Source of the DNA: Agelaius tricolor
Lineage: Eukaryota; Chordata; Aves; Passeriformes; Icteridae
NCBI GenBank assembly: GCA_023055355.1
Contig: JALJCS010000022.1
Span: 9,161,001 to 9,225,000 of the forward strand
DNA length: 64,000 nt
Direction: 5' to 3'
Position 1 is the stretch's first letter. Every line of letters starts with the position of its first letter. Below are positions 12,901 through 27,900 of the stretch, piece by piece. The position numbers and the translations under genes are program-made. The notes under the pieces are model-generated. The model had not been told where the DNA came from. It was given only the letters and a program-made list of their open reading frames with translations, and ran no database searches.

Positions 12901-15900
12901 TTTGTTCCTGGTTCTGTGAGGTTTAAAGGAGGACTCTATGACATTTATAGGAAGTTAAGTTTGTGTGGGGAAACAAGAGTGACTATTGATAAGTTGTATT
13001 TCACATTATATCTCAAAACATTGTCTGTTTTGTCTGTAAGGAAAGTTCAGTTTCCTTTGACAGAGCCTTGTGGTGGTTAATTCTTACTGATAGGCATTTC
13101 TTTAAAAAAGAAAACAAGAATCAAACTTGTCATGAGTTCTTTCAGCATTCAGCAGTCAAACGTGGCCAGGTTTCATGTATACTGTCTGGAAACTTTGAAC
13201 TGAACATTTTCAGTTTTATTTTGTATGGTTATTTTTATGACTTTAAAAGGATGTGGGTACCTTCTGTAGCCTGTATCACTGTCTACCATCTTAGGTTGCC
13301 TCTTAAATTCTGTAAAATATAATACAGTTCAATACTCATATCCTGCAGGTTTCCAGTTAACGTTTTTGGATCTCTGAATCTTTGCTTATGTAATGATTTT
13401 AAATATAGAGTGGTTATAATTTTCAAAGATACAAGACAGTGACTGGAGATTGCTGCTGCCAGTTTTCCCAAATGGCTTCAAGGAAACAGTCTTGATCAAT
13501 TTTAATGTTAGACAAAAGTTGGAGGCAACTTTTTCCTATACAGTGTGGATAGGAGTGCACTCAGCATGAAAGCCCATCTTTGGGCATGAGTGGGAAAATT
13601 ATATTTAAACCTTTATTTTGTTTGGCTCATCCATCTCTTATTTCCAGAGTGCACTCATCAGGAGCTAGAGGTTCATATTGGTGTTTTCTGTAGTGATATT
13701 TATTCAGCATGGTTGGGTGTTGGCTCTGAGCTGAGATAGGATTGTCACACAGGAAACTGAATTCTAACTAATAACAAAGTTCTAATCAGGTTGGAATCAG
13801 ATTTGCTTTATTTAGTTAAAAAAAAAAACCAAAACAACTGCCTTGCCTCTGTGCTGTCACACATACTTTCCTATAAAATATTATCTAGAAATAGTGTAAG
13901 AAAACCAAATTTTGTGGTGCTGTCACCAAAAGGAAGTCAGTGTGATTCCACAAGTGGTGTTTTTTTCATAGCCTACAAGCATTTCTCCTGTAAGGCTTCT
14001 TTGCATCTAGATTTTCTTGGACACTGAGAAAAACATGGTAAGCTCCTTATATATTGCTAAATGTGTCTTTTTTTCCTCTATGCCCTGCCTTCCCCAAGGA
14101 AAGTTTTCTTAAAGCAGTCAGCCTTTACCATGAGCATCTTGATAATCACCCTGACCTGAGAGCCAGTGCTGCCCAGCTGGTGGGTCTCTATTTGCTGCCT
14201 TTAAACTCTGAAAGTGGAATATTTGCATTCCACAGTGGAATGTTTGATTCCAAATGCATTCTCATCTTTTCCAAAATTTGTCTGTACTTAAAGTTTAGAG
14301 CCATTTCTCATTGTGTCTCTGCTGCTGGGGTAGGAGGATTCCTGTAGAAGGCTTGGATTTCTTGGTGCTGCCCCTGTCAGAGGAACCCACAAGAGGAATA
14401 AAATATCTGTGTAAGATGTTCTGTTTTCTTATGTCCTTTTACAGGCAGGTCTAAAATTTTGTTTCTTTATTCCTCTAATTAAAACAAAATCTTGTTTCCT
14501 CATTTTTTTTTATCTCTTGTAAACTCCTAGAGGAAGGCTCTGGATAGCAAGTGAGGTTTTCTTGCTAATAATACTTTATCACAGCAGGAAATCAGAGTTT
14601 TAGAAAGACATAGAATGTATTGTAGATTACCAAGCTTATGGTGGTCATGGCAAACCTTCCCTGATTTGGTTCTTTAAATTCCTCCTGTGTCTGGCTTTGT
14701 TTGCTGCTTGATACCACTGGCAGGTGGAAATCTGAATTTAAGGCTAATTACAAAGAGAACAATGAGTGGATGAAGTGTGAGGCAGTGCAGCTGTAGAAGA
14801 GTCCAAGGGTTTAGACGGAACTGGGAAGGAAGGGGGAAGCTTTGGGAGTGAGGAAAGCTGCCTGCATTCCTCTTTGCTGCCAGTGCAGATTTCCCACTCA
14901 GCACAGAGATTCTCCTGAGTGTTATTTGGAGTGAAACTGAGCTCAGGCTGTTCGAGGGCTCGTTTTGTATGAGCACAAATCTGCCAGGAGGATACAAGAT
15001 GTGTTCAGGTGCTTCAGCAGGGACTGGGGGCACATCAAACCTGTCACACTCACTGTCACTGATTTCCTGATGCTCAGCTGTGTGAGTCTCCCCAGGGAGT
15101 TGATTTTATTCTGCCATGATTCACACGAGGTTCTGTGCAGCTAAAGTCTCCAGAGAAAGGAAGAAACAGGAATTTGGTCCAGTGTGGTTACACACATTAA
15201 TTGCAGCCCTGCATGCTGCTGCAAACATTGCTTTAAATTCTGCTGCTGTGGGCTTTTAGTTCTTGCTTGTCTGTGTCCATCCCATTTAATGAGTTCATTC
15301 CAGATCTACCCTGACTGCAACCATTTCTACTGTAGCTCATGGAAATGCTTGTATTTAATGAGGAAATTAGCTGAATCTTGTACTATTAAATGTTATGCTG
15401 GAAGCTAGGAAAACAACGTGTGTTCTTGGAATATCAAGGCCTCAATTACAAATCTTTCAAGGATGATTCAGTGTTCTAAAACAACTGTGTAAAAAAATCA
15501 TACTGTCAGTTGTCACCTGCAGATCTCAGATTTACAAGAAGAAACGGAGGTATTTTAGATAAAGTGTTTATGTAGATAATTTATACTCTTTTGTGAGTTT
15601 GTTCTTTCAAATATTCATCTACTTACACCAATAGCTAAGACATTCAGTCTGGATGTTACAACTGGAGAAGCTCTTTTACCTTGGAACAAGTGTGTTTTAG
15701 TAAATAATAAGAAGCTTGTCCTTCACGGTATAGAAAAACTTCTTCTCCTTTGAGATTTTTCTCTCCTACACAGATACTTGCTTTGAAGTACTTGTTTTCA
15801 CTTTAAAGATTTGAATTAGGAATTTCCTTTTCTCCCCACTCTCAAATCCTTGAACAGGTACTGCAGCACAGTTAGAAACTCATTTTCTTCCTGCTTTCTC

Positions 15901-18900
15901 TTCTACTTCCTATGTGGTTCTTTGGAATTTGTTAAGAGTTGGAGAACTAGAAACCTAAACCTTAACTTTGTGTGCTCTGATATTCCATGTGCTTGTGGAG
16001 AGTGCTTGAACAGAAGGGGAAGTGTCTGTGTGTGTGTGTTTATAGAAAGAGGATGTGAAAGTCATAGTAATTGGATACAAATGGGAGGGAGCTGGGGGTG
16101 AAAATCAGCATCTGCTGGGTTTTGAGGCTGTGCTTGGTAACTCAGTGACCTCTATTCAGTTTCACTACAGCCAGTAAAATTTTGCTTACGTTAAAAATTC
16201 TAGTGGATATGAGAAGAATTAAGCCTCCATTAAATTTAATCACTGCTGCCTAAAGCTACTTTCCCCCCTCAAAAATGTGGAAAATATCTGTGGTAGGGCT
16301 TTATGTTGAAAACTTAGTCACTTGTTCATAGCAAGCAAAAATGGACATGTACATCATCTTATTATTGCTGGAATTATTTTACATTTTCCACCCTCTAAAG
16401 TGGGGAAAGTGGAGAGGGTGACTGTTCAGTTTAATTGTCCTCTTTGGTTTACTGTTTAAAAAACAGGAGCTTTGTTCTTTTTTTGCAGCCACTGATCTTC
16501 TTCTGGCTTGGAATCCCATTTGTCTGGGCCTGGTAGAGGGAGTCATTGGGAAAGTCCAGCTTCATACAGGTATGTTCTCACCTGATGGGGTTTTTATTTG
16601 TTTACTGCTAAACTCTGTGATATTACAAATTGTACTGCATAGCTCCAATGGAGCAGTGTAGTGTTCTTTGCTGTGGGGAGCACTCCCCAAATGGACTTGT
16701 CAGGGTGGTTCTGTTATAGCTGCACATGTAAATTCACTCTGCTCTCCAGTGAATGAATTGTGGTTTGGCATTGTCTCGTAAAAACAGAGACCTGCATTCA
16801 CAATTACTAGAAACTTGTGTTTGAAATTCTATCTAAATTTCCATGTGAGATTTATAAAATTCTTAAATCTTTTGTAATAATCCTTTCAAGGAGATTCCTG
16901 TTGTTCTCCTGTGGTACAGTGCAAAAACTAATAAAGGAAGCTTTCACAAAAGTATAAGGCCTGAATTCTCAATGCTGTATGAAAACCTGAAGAATAATTG
17001 TTGCCTTGGTAGAGGAATTTTTGAAAGCAAGAGGAACACTTAAACTTGTTTGCAGTTAAATGACAGAGCTATAAAACTCAAGCAGGTGTAGAATTCATTG
17101 TTATTTTAATGATAAGCTTGTCTCTAACTGATAGTAGTAATGTTTTCCTGTAAAATAAACTCACTACTCCTTTTGCTTTATCGGCTGCAAATTCCTGTAG
17201 CCATAATAAGTATTTATTTTGATATGTACCAGCTTTGTCCAGCAAGATAGCTCTGCCAGTAGAGCTCTGGCAGGTAGGAAAGGTGGTCAGCATCCCTTGC
17301 TGTGTGCCATTGTTTTTGTGAGTGCCTACACCCTGCATTTAAAGTAGTGCCTGGCAATATGATCAATACAGGTAAAGTTTCAAGTGTGTTCCAGGAGGGC
17401 AGGATGGATTAAGTGCTGAAATGGATCAGATGTTTGTGGGGCCTTGAATAGAAACAGATTGCTCAGGGTGGCAATAATGGGATGGAGAGCAGGGACTGGG
17501 ACACCCTGGCATGAGTGTAGGGCAGACAAATCCTAGGAATTATTGTGGCTCCACAGGTACTGTGACCCCTGGTCCTGTTTCTGGGATTAATAGTTCAGAG
17601 CCCACCTCTCCATGAAGTTTATGGTCATGTCCTCCTTCTAGTCACATCACTTCATCTTCTTTGAGTTCACCTGATATTTCTGTCTGTGCTCATTCTCCAG
17701 ATTTGTTCAGCCACCCTTTTTCAGATCTGGTGCTGTGAAGTGGTTCAGACTCTGCCATCTCACTTTCTGTTCTCTTCATCCAGGTTGTCTGTGCTGGTCA
17801 GCATGTGCTGTCCATGATGAATGATGGCTAAACTCCAGTAATGCCCTTTTTCTGCTGTGGGAAAGTGCTCAGTGATTGGTTTTGACACATGTTTTTGTCT
17901 TTGTGTTTGTGTGGAGTGTGGTGTTTTAAAACCAGGCCCTTGGGTACACAAAAGCCTTCCCCCCTTCTCTCTAGGGAATCTACTTATAAAAGCCTTTGAA
18001 AAGGGACACTTCAAATGCTTTCTTGAAGGTTTTTTTAGTGTGTTGTGGCAACTGATGATCTTTGCATGTGTTTTTATTGTGAGCTGCTTCCTCTGCTTAT
18101 GAAATCTGAGTTGAAACTTTCCCCAGAGTGTGATACTTCAACAGGTGTCATCTTGCTGTTGTCAGGTAAATTAAGATTATCAGGTAATAAGCCTGATATC
18201 TCTTCTTTCCATGTGTCCTATAGAGCTCCTGAATCAATTAAGTTCATCCAGGTATTCCACTCAGCTGCTGCTTAGGTCAGTGGAAGTGTTTCCTTTTGTC
18301 TCTGCCTTGGTCAGCTGCCACCATCACAAACTGTTCATCCTTTTTGTTGCAGATATTCTGGTATTTAGTGATGCAACTCTCCTATAAATGGTGTCTTGTT
18401 TTCTACTATTAAATAGCTGAAGAAAGAAAGCCTCCAGCTATTTATCCTTACTTTTCTTTTGAGATGCCTTGGAATTTGCTGCCATTTCCTGATGAGTGTC
18501 ATCCATCAGGCTGCAGTGACAAGGAGAGGGACTGACTGAGGTGTCTCACACAGCTCTCCTCAAACCTGCTATTTTCAATGAACTTGGTCATATTCCAATG
18601 TAGCTTGATGTTATCCTCAGGCTGAATCATCCAGCAGTCTGTAACAGTAACCTGTCTTCATTACTTATTCTTGTATCAATCTTTGTCAACTGGAAACTTT
18701 ATCAGCAGAAGTTGTATAAATATTTAACATTGCTGGATGGTTCTGTCCAGGCTCAGCAGGAGAACTGTGCTGCAGGAGCTGGGTGAAATGCCTGACCTGC
18801 AACAGGAGGACTTGCTGCTCTGATTTCTGCTCCCCTGCCCCCAGGTTATCAGGATCAGAAAAATTAGTTTGAAGCTCATTTGGTGAATTTGGCCTTGTCC

Positions 18901-21900
18901 TGCTCAGAGCCTTGTTACCAGCTGTTGTTGAAAAGAGGTTTTAAAAATCCTTGGAACACAAAAAAAGACTAAGAACTTCAAATGCCTTTTTAAGTATTGG
19001 AGTTGCTACCAGTGCACTCTAGAGCTGTGGCAAAGCCTGTATGCACTTGAATGTCTTGGACATAGATCCTCATGTGTTCTTGAAGGATTTGTTTATTGCA
19101 GGAATGCTGGAATTGTCTAAGATGACCTTGAAATGTCCCTGTAATCAGTCATGGGCTGTCTGTAATTTAGCATTGGAATACCCTTGCCAATGAGCTGTAA
19201 CTAGGGATGGGTTTTAATTTATTCTTAATCTTGCTGGTTTTGTTGCTTGCCTCATACAGGAGAATTTGTAGGAAAGCTGCTGTGACAGGGAAACTGTCTC
19301 ATAGAAACCAATATTACATAGTTTATTTTTTAATTCTCCAAAGAATTTTTGACGTGAGGGGGCCAGTTGTACCTCTGAACATAATGGTACACTTAGATTT
19401 GAGATTCAAATCTATTTAAAGCAATATTTTGTTCTTCTCCAAAGTGAATTTTCTTAAACATTCAGATACTTTATTTTTTTTGTGTGTGTGGGGAACTCAA
19501 CCCCAAACAATAAAACGTTGGTTGAATATAAGAATATCATTGCTTACCATAATATGGCCCATCCCAAAAGAACTTGTAAGAAAATGCAGAGTATCAATGG
19601 GAATAAAAGGAAAAGGGTTTTAGGATGTATTGTGAAGATGTTACTGCAACAGATTATTGCACATTTTCTTGGTAAGATGCACAGTTAAAATTGTCTTTGC
19701 ATAATCTTTCCATATAAAGGCAAACACATCTCTTGCATTAAGGATCTCCTTTATAGAATTTAATTTTGTTGTCCAGTATATCTGACTATAACCAAAGCTG
19801 GATTTCCTGACCAGTTCCAGCAATTACCAAATAACACAATCATTTCTCCCACAGGTTCTTGTGTTTCTTGGTCAAAGCATACCCCTGTGCAGTGCACTGT
19901 CTGTGCTTGGATTCATTTGGAATGTTCCAGTGCTGGTTAATTAAGACCCAGGTTAAATGCTGCTGGCAAGAGTCCACAGACTCTGTAAACAGGGAGTTCT
20001 TCCTTCCTTATCCCCAGCTTTTTTTTTTTGTTTGCATGCCTCTGAATCTTGATAGAAACTACAGGCTGTTCTGAAATCTCCTCACTGAATTGCATACAGT
20101 CAACAACCCAAAGCATTCTTTTTGCATACAGCCAATTTTGAAGTTGTTCAAGTAACAAAAAGTATGAAATTGGTGGTGTAGAATTTCTTGGCTAAAATCA
20201 AAATCCTTGCAGAAAGCAGCATTTGTAATAAACTCATGTGCAGTTTATGAAAAGTTACTGCAGAAGCATTTGGGGGAAAGTAAATGCTAGATTGTTAGAG
20301 AAGTGTTAGAGGAAAACAGCACTGTTGTGCTGACAGTGTTGAAACAACAGAGGAGTAAATTTCCATTTTAGTGAGGAATGAGAGGTAATAGCTTCCTTTG
20401 GATGCAATACTTCAAACTAGTTGTCACCATCTGCTCTGCCTTAGTTCATAAAACACTGAGAATGAACATTATATCCTGAGAGATGACTTGAAAAGTGCAC
20501 TTTTCAGGGGTGGCATGCAGCTGTCCTGTTCTGCAGTGCACACCATACCTCACACATTGAGCAGGCAGTCTCTAATCTGTGGAACTGCTTCTTTCCTCCT
20601 GACTGCAGAAGCACATTCCCTGCATTTAGGGATTCGGTTATTTAGGTACTGCTGGCTATTATAATGTGCTGCTTTTATGGCTATTGTTGAAGCTTTTACT
20701 TCAGGGCATACTTTATCTGCATAATTACTTCCTGACTGTTTACTTTTGATCTGCTGGGGAATTCCTGTTTTCTTTCAATGTTCTGTGGCTCTGGCTATAA
20801 TACAAAGAGTTTTGCAGTGTACACCAAGATGACATTTCAGTGCCTTTTTAAAAATGACAGAAGGATACTCAACTCATTTGTCTGTATAAAGCTCTTAAGT
20901 TCTTGTTTACAGTTAACAGGATTTGTTAATATAGGTAGGGGAAGACTGGGCAGAGATTTTTCCTTTTCCAGTTTTTTACTGTGGTTTATCTGCTCAGAAA
21001 TGTCTTTACCTTACACTAATCTCCAGTTGAACCCTGCTGATTAATTCACTGGAGCTCTGATGGTTGCCTTTGTTAGAAGAATATCTGTTTTGTTTGTTGA
21101 CATGCACTGGTGAGCTCCTAGGAGTAAATTGTATGGCCAATATTTTGTTTTCCCACCTCTGCAGGTGGGAATAGATGAGATTACAGGGCTGCCCAGCAGG
21201 AGTACCTGCCTGGATGCCTTGCATTGCCCTGGCTTTCAGACACTGCTGGTTTTTCCTACTGGAAATCAGCATAGAAAGGGTAGATTTTTCAGATGAACTG
21301 ATAGGCATCTTCATGTGCTGCTGGTGGGTTTGGCAGCATTTCAATTTTTTCTTTGCAAAAGGATTTTTTGAACCTGTTCATTGGTCTTCTTGCTGTTACA
21401 TAAAATCTGTCATTTTCCTCAGCTTCCCTTTCCCCATAGCTGCTGGGGCAAAGGCAGGAGTTCTCCAAGGCATCTTCCTACAAGTGCACAGAGGAGCTGC
21501 TCCAGCAGTGCTGGGCCCTGGGGATCACTGAGTGGCATTTTCTGTCCCTCTCCTCTCCTGGTCTGGTGTCCTTTGGCCAGTTTTAGGGGATTGTGCTTCT
21601 GTGACAGCTTGGATTGTTCCTGTCCCTGCTCCTCCATCAGGGTGACCCCCTGAGCTCCCTCCTGACCGGAGGTGTCTGATCCTGCAGAGATCTGGATTCT
21701 GCTGCAGGGTTCAGGAGCAGCACTGGGCTCCCTTTACAGGACCATGCATAATTAAGAAGTGGTGCCTGTCTTCATTCCCCTTCCCCTCCTGCCTTTTTGG
21801 GAGGCACCCTCTGGCTCTCACAACCTGTCTGTAGTTAGGAAATTTTAAAAGGCTTCTTAATACCCAAGAAAAAACATATCTCTTTTCTAAAGCAGTAATG

Positions 21901-24900
21901 CAGAATCCAAGGGGGGAGTGCAGTGTCACAGCACACAGTTGGCTTTTGGCAGTGACTATTCCTGCTCTTTAGATAAAAGGAACTGCTGGGGTTTTCTGTG
22001 TTTTTCTTAAGCATTCAGAGGATAAAATACTGTTTAGAATTTACTGAGCAAGGAGAACAGGGTTTGTATTTGCTATAGAGCTGCTAAATAGATTTTTCAA
22101 AGGCTGTGTATGGTATTCAGAGGCACAATACATGACACATTCTGCCATCACAAGTGTGGGAGCATATTTGAGTCTATCACAGCAGGCTTTTTATGTCTTT
22201 ATGTCACCTTTTCAGCTGAACTCCGTTGGCTGCTTCTCAGCTGGGAGAAGTAGTGAGTGTCTATGTTTGTCACTAGGACTGTCTCTGCCTTTTCCATCTC
22301 CCTTAACAGAACTTTTGCTTTTGGCTGCTGAAAGCCCAGCACTCAACTCCTGCTCTAGCCAAGGGATTGAAATCTGGGAGTGTCCAGGCACTCCTCAGCA
22401 CTCAGTGGGAATGTTTGCTGTGTTTCCCAGTCTCACTAAAGTGTGGGTGCTATAGCTGCAAGTGCTGGAGGCTGGATGTGTTCATGGAATGTGCTTGTCA
22501 CCAATATCTTCATTAATTTTTATCTCACTAATTTCTCCACTACTCTGTGCTCTTCAGTCATGAGCCTTTAAACATGTGTAAACTGCTTTATGTGGTGCAG
22601 TCCATGTTTGCTCAGCAGATTTCTGCACTCATGAATCTTGCAGTCAGGTGTTACCTGCATCTGTCTTGTTTGCTACATGACAGGAGGTACAAAGGGAAAT
22701 TCTTAACTTGCTCTTTGACTTCCAGCTGCCATCAGTGGGAATGTGCATCATCCTAGAGATTGTTAATTGCTATAAGTGAAGCAGGGGTAACTTTAATGTA
22801 AGTCTGTGAAATAGTTAATCTCCTTATTATATTAAAGACAGAATAAATATTTTAAAGTATTTTTTCAATTTTATTGCAATGCATAATAACAAAACACAAC
22901 AATAACAAATCATCATTCACTGGGTTCTTCTAGTCAAATGGTTTCTGGCACACTAATCAAAATAAATTCCTGACAAAACAAATAAAAGCATCTACTGATC
23001 TCTTTTTTTCCCAGATTTACCATGGTGGCTGCTTTTAATTCGTCAGAAAGCCTTGATTGGCAAACTTCCAGGAGACCACGAGGTGTGCAAAATAACCAAG
23101 ATTGCAGTGATTCCACTTTCTGAGACAGAACCTCAGGATCTGGAACTGGAGGTATGGCCATCCTCAAGGAACTCTGACTGTCCCCCTCCTGCTTCAGTGA
23201 AATAAAAGTCAAATGCCTCTTGTCTCTTTTGCCTGATATAAGCAAACACTTTGAATATTTTGTGCTTTTTTAAATACTGTTTTTTGATAAAAAGTATTTT
23301 TTAAACAGAAATCACAAGTTCTGTTGGGGGGGGGGAATTGCAACAAAATAATACCTAAATTTCCTAAAAATCATTGGAAGTACCACACAAGAAAAAAGAT
23401 TTACTGAACCAGGAGCAAGTATATTTTTTAATGGATTCTCTTGCTTTCATCCCATTTTGGAATCTTAATTCTATAACTTAGGTTGAAGGGAAACTCTTAC
23501 TTAAAATGTTGCACTTTTTTCCCCAAAAGAGAATGGATAAAGGAACAATAATAAAAATAAAACTGGGTAGTGCTAATTTAATTTGGGTGGGAAGTTGGGG
23601 TGGGTCTGGGTACTCAAGTCATGTCAAGTTCAGGCAGAGTCTCACAATCACAGGAGAAAATGCCTTTCATAGAAGAGGGAGAATTAGGTTATAGATGGAA
23701 ACCTGCATATTCCCCCTCTATTTCAGTGTCTCCCCTAGGTCTGTGGACATAAAAATCTTGCTTTTGTAGACTTTCAGTTTTCTTTCACCTTTCTAAAGAG
23801 TATTTAAATGTTGGCTTTAATTCAATGTCATTATTTTAGCTTTGTAAAAAGCACCATTTTGGGATAAACAAGCCAGAGAAGATAACACAGTCCCCAGATG
23901 ATACAAAATTCCTGCTGAAGACTCTTACTCAAATTAAATCTAATGTGTCTGCTCCAAATAAAAAGAAGGTAAAGTTTTCTATTGTTTCATTCTTTGTTCC
24001 AAAATATTGAGTTTATAATTCAGAAGTTTCGATGGATGATCAAACGGAATACAAAGACCTTTAAAAATTGCAGAATGTGGAGCTACTGTCTTGATGCCCA
24101 GTTTAATTTTTTTGATTACTTAGCTATGGCTCTTCTGCAATTTTTTTCATTTTGTAATTACATCATTTTGGCAGAATTGCTAATAGAGTTCTTTTTTACC
24201 AGGATTAGCTTCTAGTGAGGTTCTAAACTTCTAGAAATTTCTTTGCATAAGTATCTCTTATAATAGGGAATTGGACACAGAATTTGGTGCCTGGTTCCTC
24301 AGAACACCAAACAATCTCATCTAACTGCTTTAAACCAATAATGGCTTGGATTAGGAAGTCAAAACAATAGTTAGTAAAATTAGAATTGTGTTTCTCAGGC
24401 TGCTGTCTCTTGTGTTTTTCTTTGCTGCGAGTTTTAAGGTCCTGCTCACCACTGGGAAAGTGTTTGTCCTCCAAGGTTAGAAATGGAAAATATGAGTGGA
24501 GTCTCTTTCACTCACAGAGAAAGACATGAGAGCCATTATTTTCTTTCAGATTAGAGAAAGCAAAGAGAAAGAGAGACTGGAGAAGAGATTATTGGAAGAG
24601 TTGTTCAAGATGTTCATGGATTCAGACTCCTTTTACTACAGCCTGAGCTATGACCTGACAAATTCTGTGCAGAGGCAGAGCGCCTGTGAGAAAACCAACC
24701 TACCCCTGTGGCGCAAAGTGAGTGCTTGGGTTTCTTTGTGTTTGTGCAATTTGTGTTTGTGCAATTTGTGTTTGTTTGTGTTTGTTTGTATTGTTTCTTC
24801 CACCTGGGGGATGAGCTTCCAATAATGGTCATGGTCCAAGCCAGGCTGGTCACATTTTACAGAACACCTCGTCCTGTAACCAGCCCAGGTGCAAGCAAAC

Positions 24901-27900
24901 AAAAGTCTGCAGCAGCATGACCTGAACTGAAGTGTTTTATTTAAAGCTCTGGCTTGTCTGTACAGGTGTGGTGAATAAACTGATGGACACTGGTGTCCTT
25001 CCCATAGACATTGCCAAACCTAACTCGTAGTGCTGCAAAAACTGCCCTTTTGTCTTTTGAACAGGTGGATGACAGATTCTTTTGGAACAAGCACATGATT
25101 GAAGATCTCATCAGCATTGATGTGAGTTGTATTTCTAAGATGAATTATGAGAACAATTCTTTAGCTCGTTTTAGTTGAGATGTTTGCTTAAGGCCTCGTG
25201 GGGGTTTGGTTACAAACCTGCTTGGCAGACAGGTCAGGATCAGGGCTGTGCCTTCTGTAGCTGAGCAGCTGGCACTGCCTTCTGCCCCCAGCCAGCCTGT
25301 GGTCATTGCTAAGAAGGAAACTTCAGCTGAAATACAATAAAGCAATGTAGAATAACTTTGTGTGATGTGTTTGTGCTGATTTCTGAAGGTAAAGTTGAGT
25401 TGTGTTTTTCTGTGAAATGGATTATCTCTGAACAGAGCTGAACTTGATAATGAGGAGGAGCCAGGAAAGAAATAACCTCTGAATTCTGGAGTTTCCCTGA
25501 GATAAGATTTTGGTCCTCCACAGTGGAGGATAGTGTTTTGTCTCTTGGAGCACAGTAGCTGATCAGTGTAAAAGCAGTGTAGAACAAGTTGTTCTGAACA
25601 TCTGTCCAGAGTAAATAAAACATTTTCCTGGCAAATGAGCACATAAAGAAGCAGCAAGCCAGCACTTTTTCTTCAATATATGACCTTCCATAATTTTAAA
25701 TTAACCTCTTAGGCCAAGGACTAAGTTGCTAACTTCTGTGTGCCAGTTTAGGCCAAGTCTAATTTTCCTTAGGGGTAACAGCAGGCATCTTGCCTTATGC
25801 CCTGCTTCTCTTTCATGGATAATTATACATAAACAAATGGTTATGGAGTCACAGCAGGGTAAACCTATGTCCTCTGTGAAAAGTTACATGTAATGCAGGA
25901 GTTTAATGAGTTGTATTTTCCATGTTATCAGATAGAAATGGATAACCTGAGTTATTGGGGAATTTGGATCTCATTTCTGTTTAAGAAATCAATGTTTTAA
26001 GGTGCAGAGCCATGAACCAGGTGTCTTGAGCACTAAATTAGCCCATATGAAGCTTTGTACTCTTATGTGTTGCAGAAAACAGGCTAACATCTACCTTCCT
26101 GTATAAATGTGATGCAGTATGTGTCCACACAGAGGTTTTAAAACTGCCTTAAAGCAGAAACTAGGTCAAAAAATTGCTTTCTTTCTTCTGATTTAAAAAC
26201 CCTGTGACTGATGGAGGAAAAATGCTGCTATCTCTTACAGAAATAAGGATATGGCAAAAATTAAAGCATGAAAAGTATGTGAAGCAACTGCTTTATTAAC
26301 ATGCGAAATGGCAGAAATAATTGTAGCTAATGTTGGACCGACAGGAAAGTAAATGTGTTTTGTACCCCTCAGAATGCTGAAGTGGACTTCTGGATTATCC
26401 CCATCATTCAAGGATTTGTGCAAATTGAAGAACTCGTAGTAAACTACAGTGAATCTTCTGATGATGATAAGAGCAGCCCTGAAACTCCTCCTCAGGAATC
26501 CTCTTGTGTGGATGACATCCACCCCACGTTTCTGGTGGCACTCATCTCCCGCCGGAGTCGGCACAGAGCTGGTGGGCAAACACACTCTTGGCTGCTGGGG
26601 TGATCCTGAGCACTGCAGGGGATGCAGCTGGTGAAATTGGACAGTGCTGAGCTGTTCAATCTTTGCTCAGGATTAAATGTGTGAGATGGTATTTCTTGTT
26701 CAGACTCAGGTGTTTGTTAGCTCTGGTCTCTTGGGCTGCTTGTGGGACCTCTGTGAGAAGTGGAGCCTCTGCCAGTAAAAGTGGCCTTTAGGTTCATGGA
26801 AAATACTGAGCACTAGAATAAAACTTTGTGCTAAATGTGACAAAACAGGAAGAAATGTGTCTTTTAAGATGGACCAGAGGTATTTGTGACATTAATCTGC
26901 CCTGTCCTGTCAGCTTACATTCTGCTGCTCACGGTGTATCAGTAAATAAACTTTATCCATACAGTCAAAATAACTTTTGAGGAATAAACTAGGATAGGAG
27001 TGGCTTCTACCATTGGGAATGGATTTGGGCTAGAACTCTTGTTTTGGGTTAGCATTATCAAAACCAGCAACATAAACTATTAATGTTTAAGGCAAATACT
27101 TTGATGTGACTTGACCGTTCTCATTATTCCCCCAGGAATGCGGTATAAGCGGAGAGGTGTTGATAAAAATGGAAATGTGGCAAATTATGTTGAGACAGAG
27201 CAACTGATCCATGTCCACAATCACACCCTTTCCTACATCCAAACACGAGGCTCTGTGCCTGTTTTCTGGAGCCAGGTTGGATACAGATACAACCCACGGC
27301 CCCGGCTGGACAAGAGTAAGTGTTTGGGAGAAAAACCTAAAAATCAGGGCCCCCTGGAACTCTTCTTTTGGAAGAGATGTTTATGTGGGTGTGGTGCATA
27401 TGTAGAAGGATGAAGCAGGTTTATTAAAAGTTAATTTTTTATCCCATCTCCTCTGCACAAAAAGCAAAATGCAGCAAAATTCAAGAACGTGTTTGCTTAT
27501 AACAGCAATGTTGAAGCTGAGCAAATTAATGAAAGACCTTTTAAAGTAATTTTGTACTGTGTGTTATTATCTTTAAGCTAAGGTATCTTGGTTTTTTAAA
27601 GTACAAATTTGGGCATGATTTAATACATCAAACAGGATTTGTTGCTGAACAGGCTGCTTCTGTCTAACACTGCTCTGCCTTGTAGGTGAAAATGAAACCG
27701 TGTCCTGTTTTCGTGCACACTTTGAAGAGCAGCTGAAAAATTACAAAAAGCAGGTGAGTGCTACATGGCAGAAGAGTAATCTCATGAAAATGCAGGGGCT
27801 GAAAGTTAATGTTTTTAGGTTGTTTTTCTTGGTGATGTGTTGTGGGTTTTTTTAGAAGCCTGTTGACAATCGGAAGGTTGGTACATAAATAGAATTTTAC

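Larger units (their letters stand above)
3985..16488 (+). other. INPP5F intron 1 (12.5 kb)
   Basis: The longest intron in the window. It holds two CR1 3'-end fragments near its start, scattered A/T runs and a possible hAT terminal sequence near 10521. No embedded exon, retrocopy or RNA gene could be supported. Open frames of up to 172 codons have no recognisable family and no splice support. First-intron regulatory elements are plausible but not identifiable by eye. Confidence 0.75.

Noticed and set aside
14054..14347. Open frame of 97 codons in INPP5F intron 1
   Set aside because: Considered as a possible hidden exon or retrocopy. The translation matches no family I recognise, there is no good flanking splice pair in phase, and exon 1 already joins exon 2 correctly.
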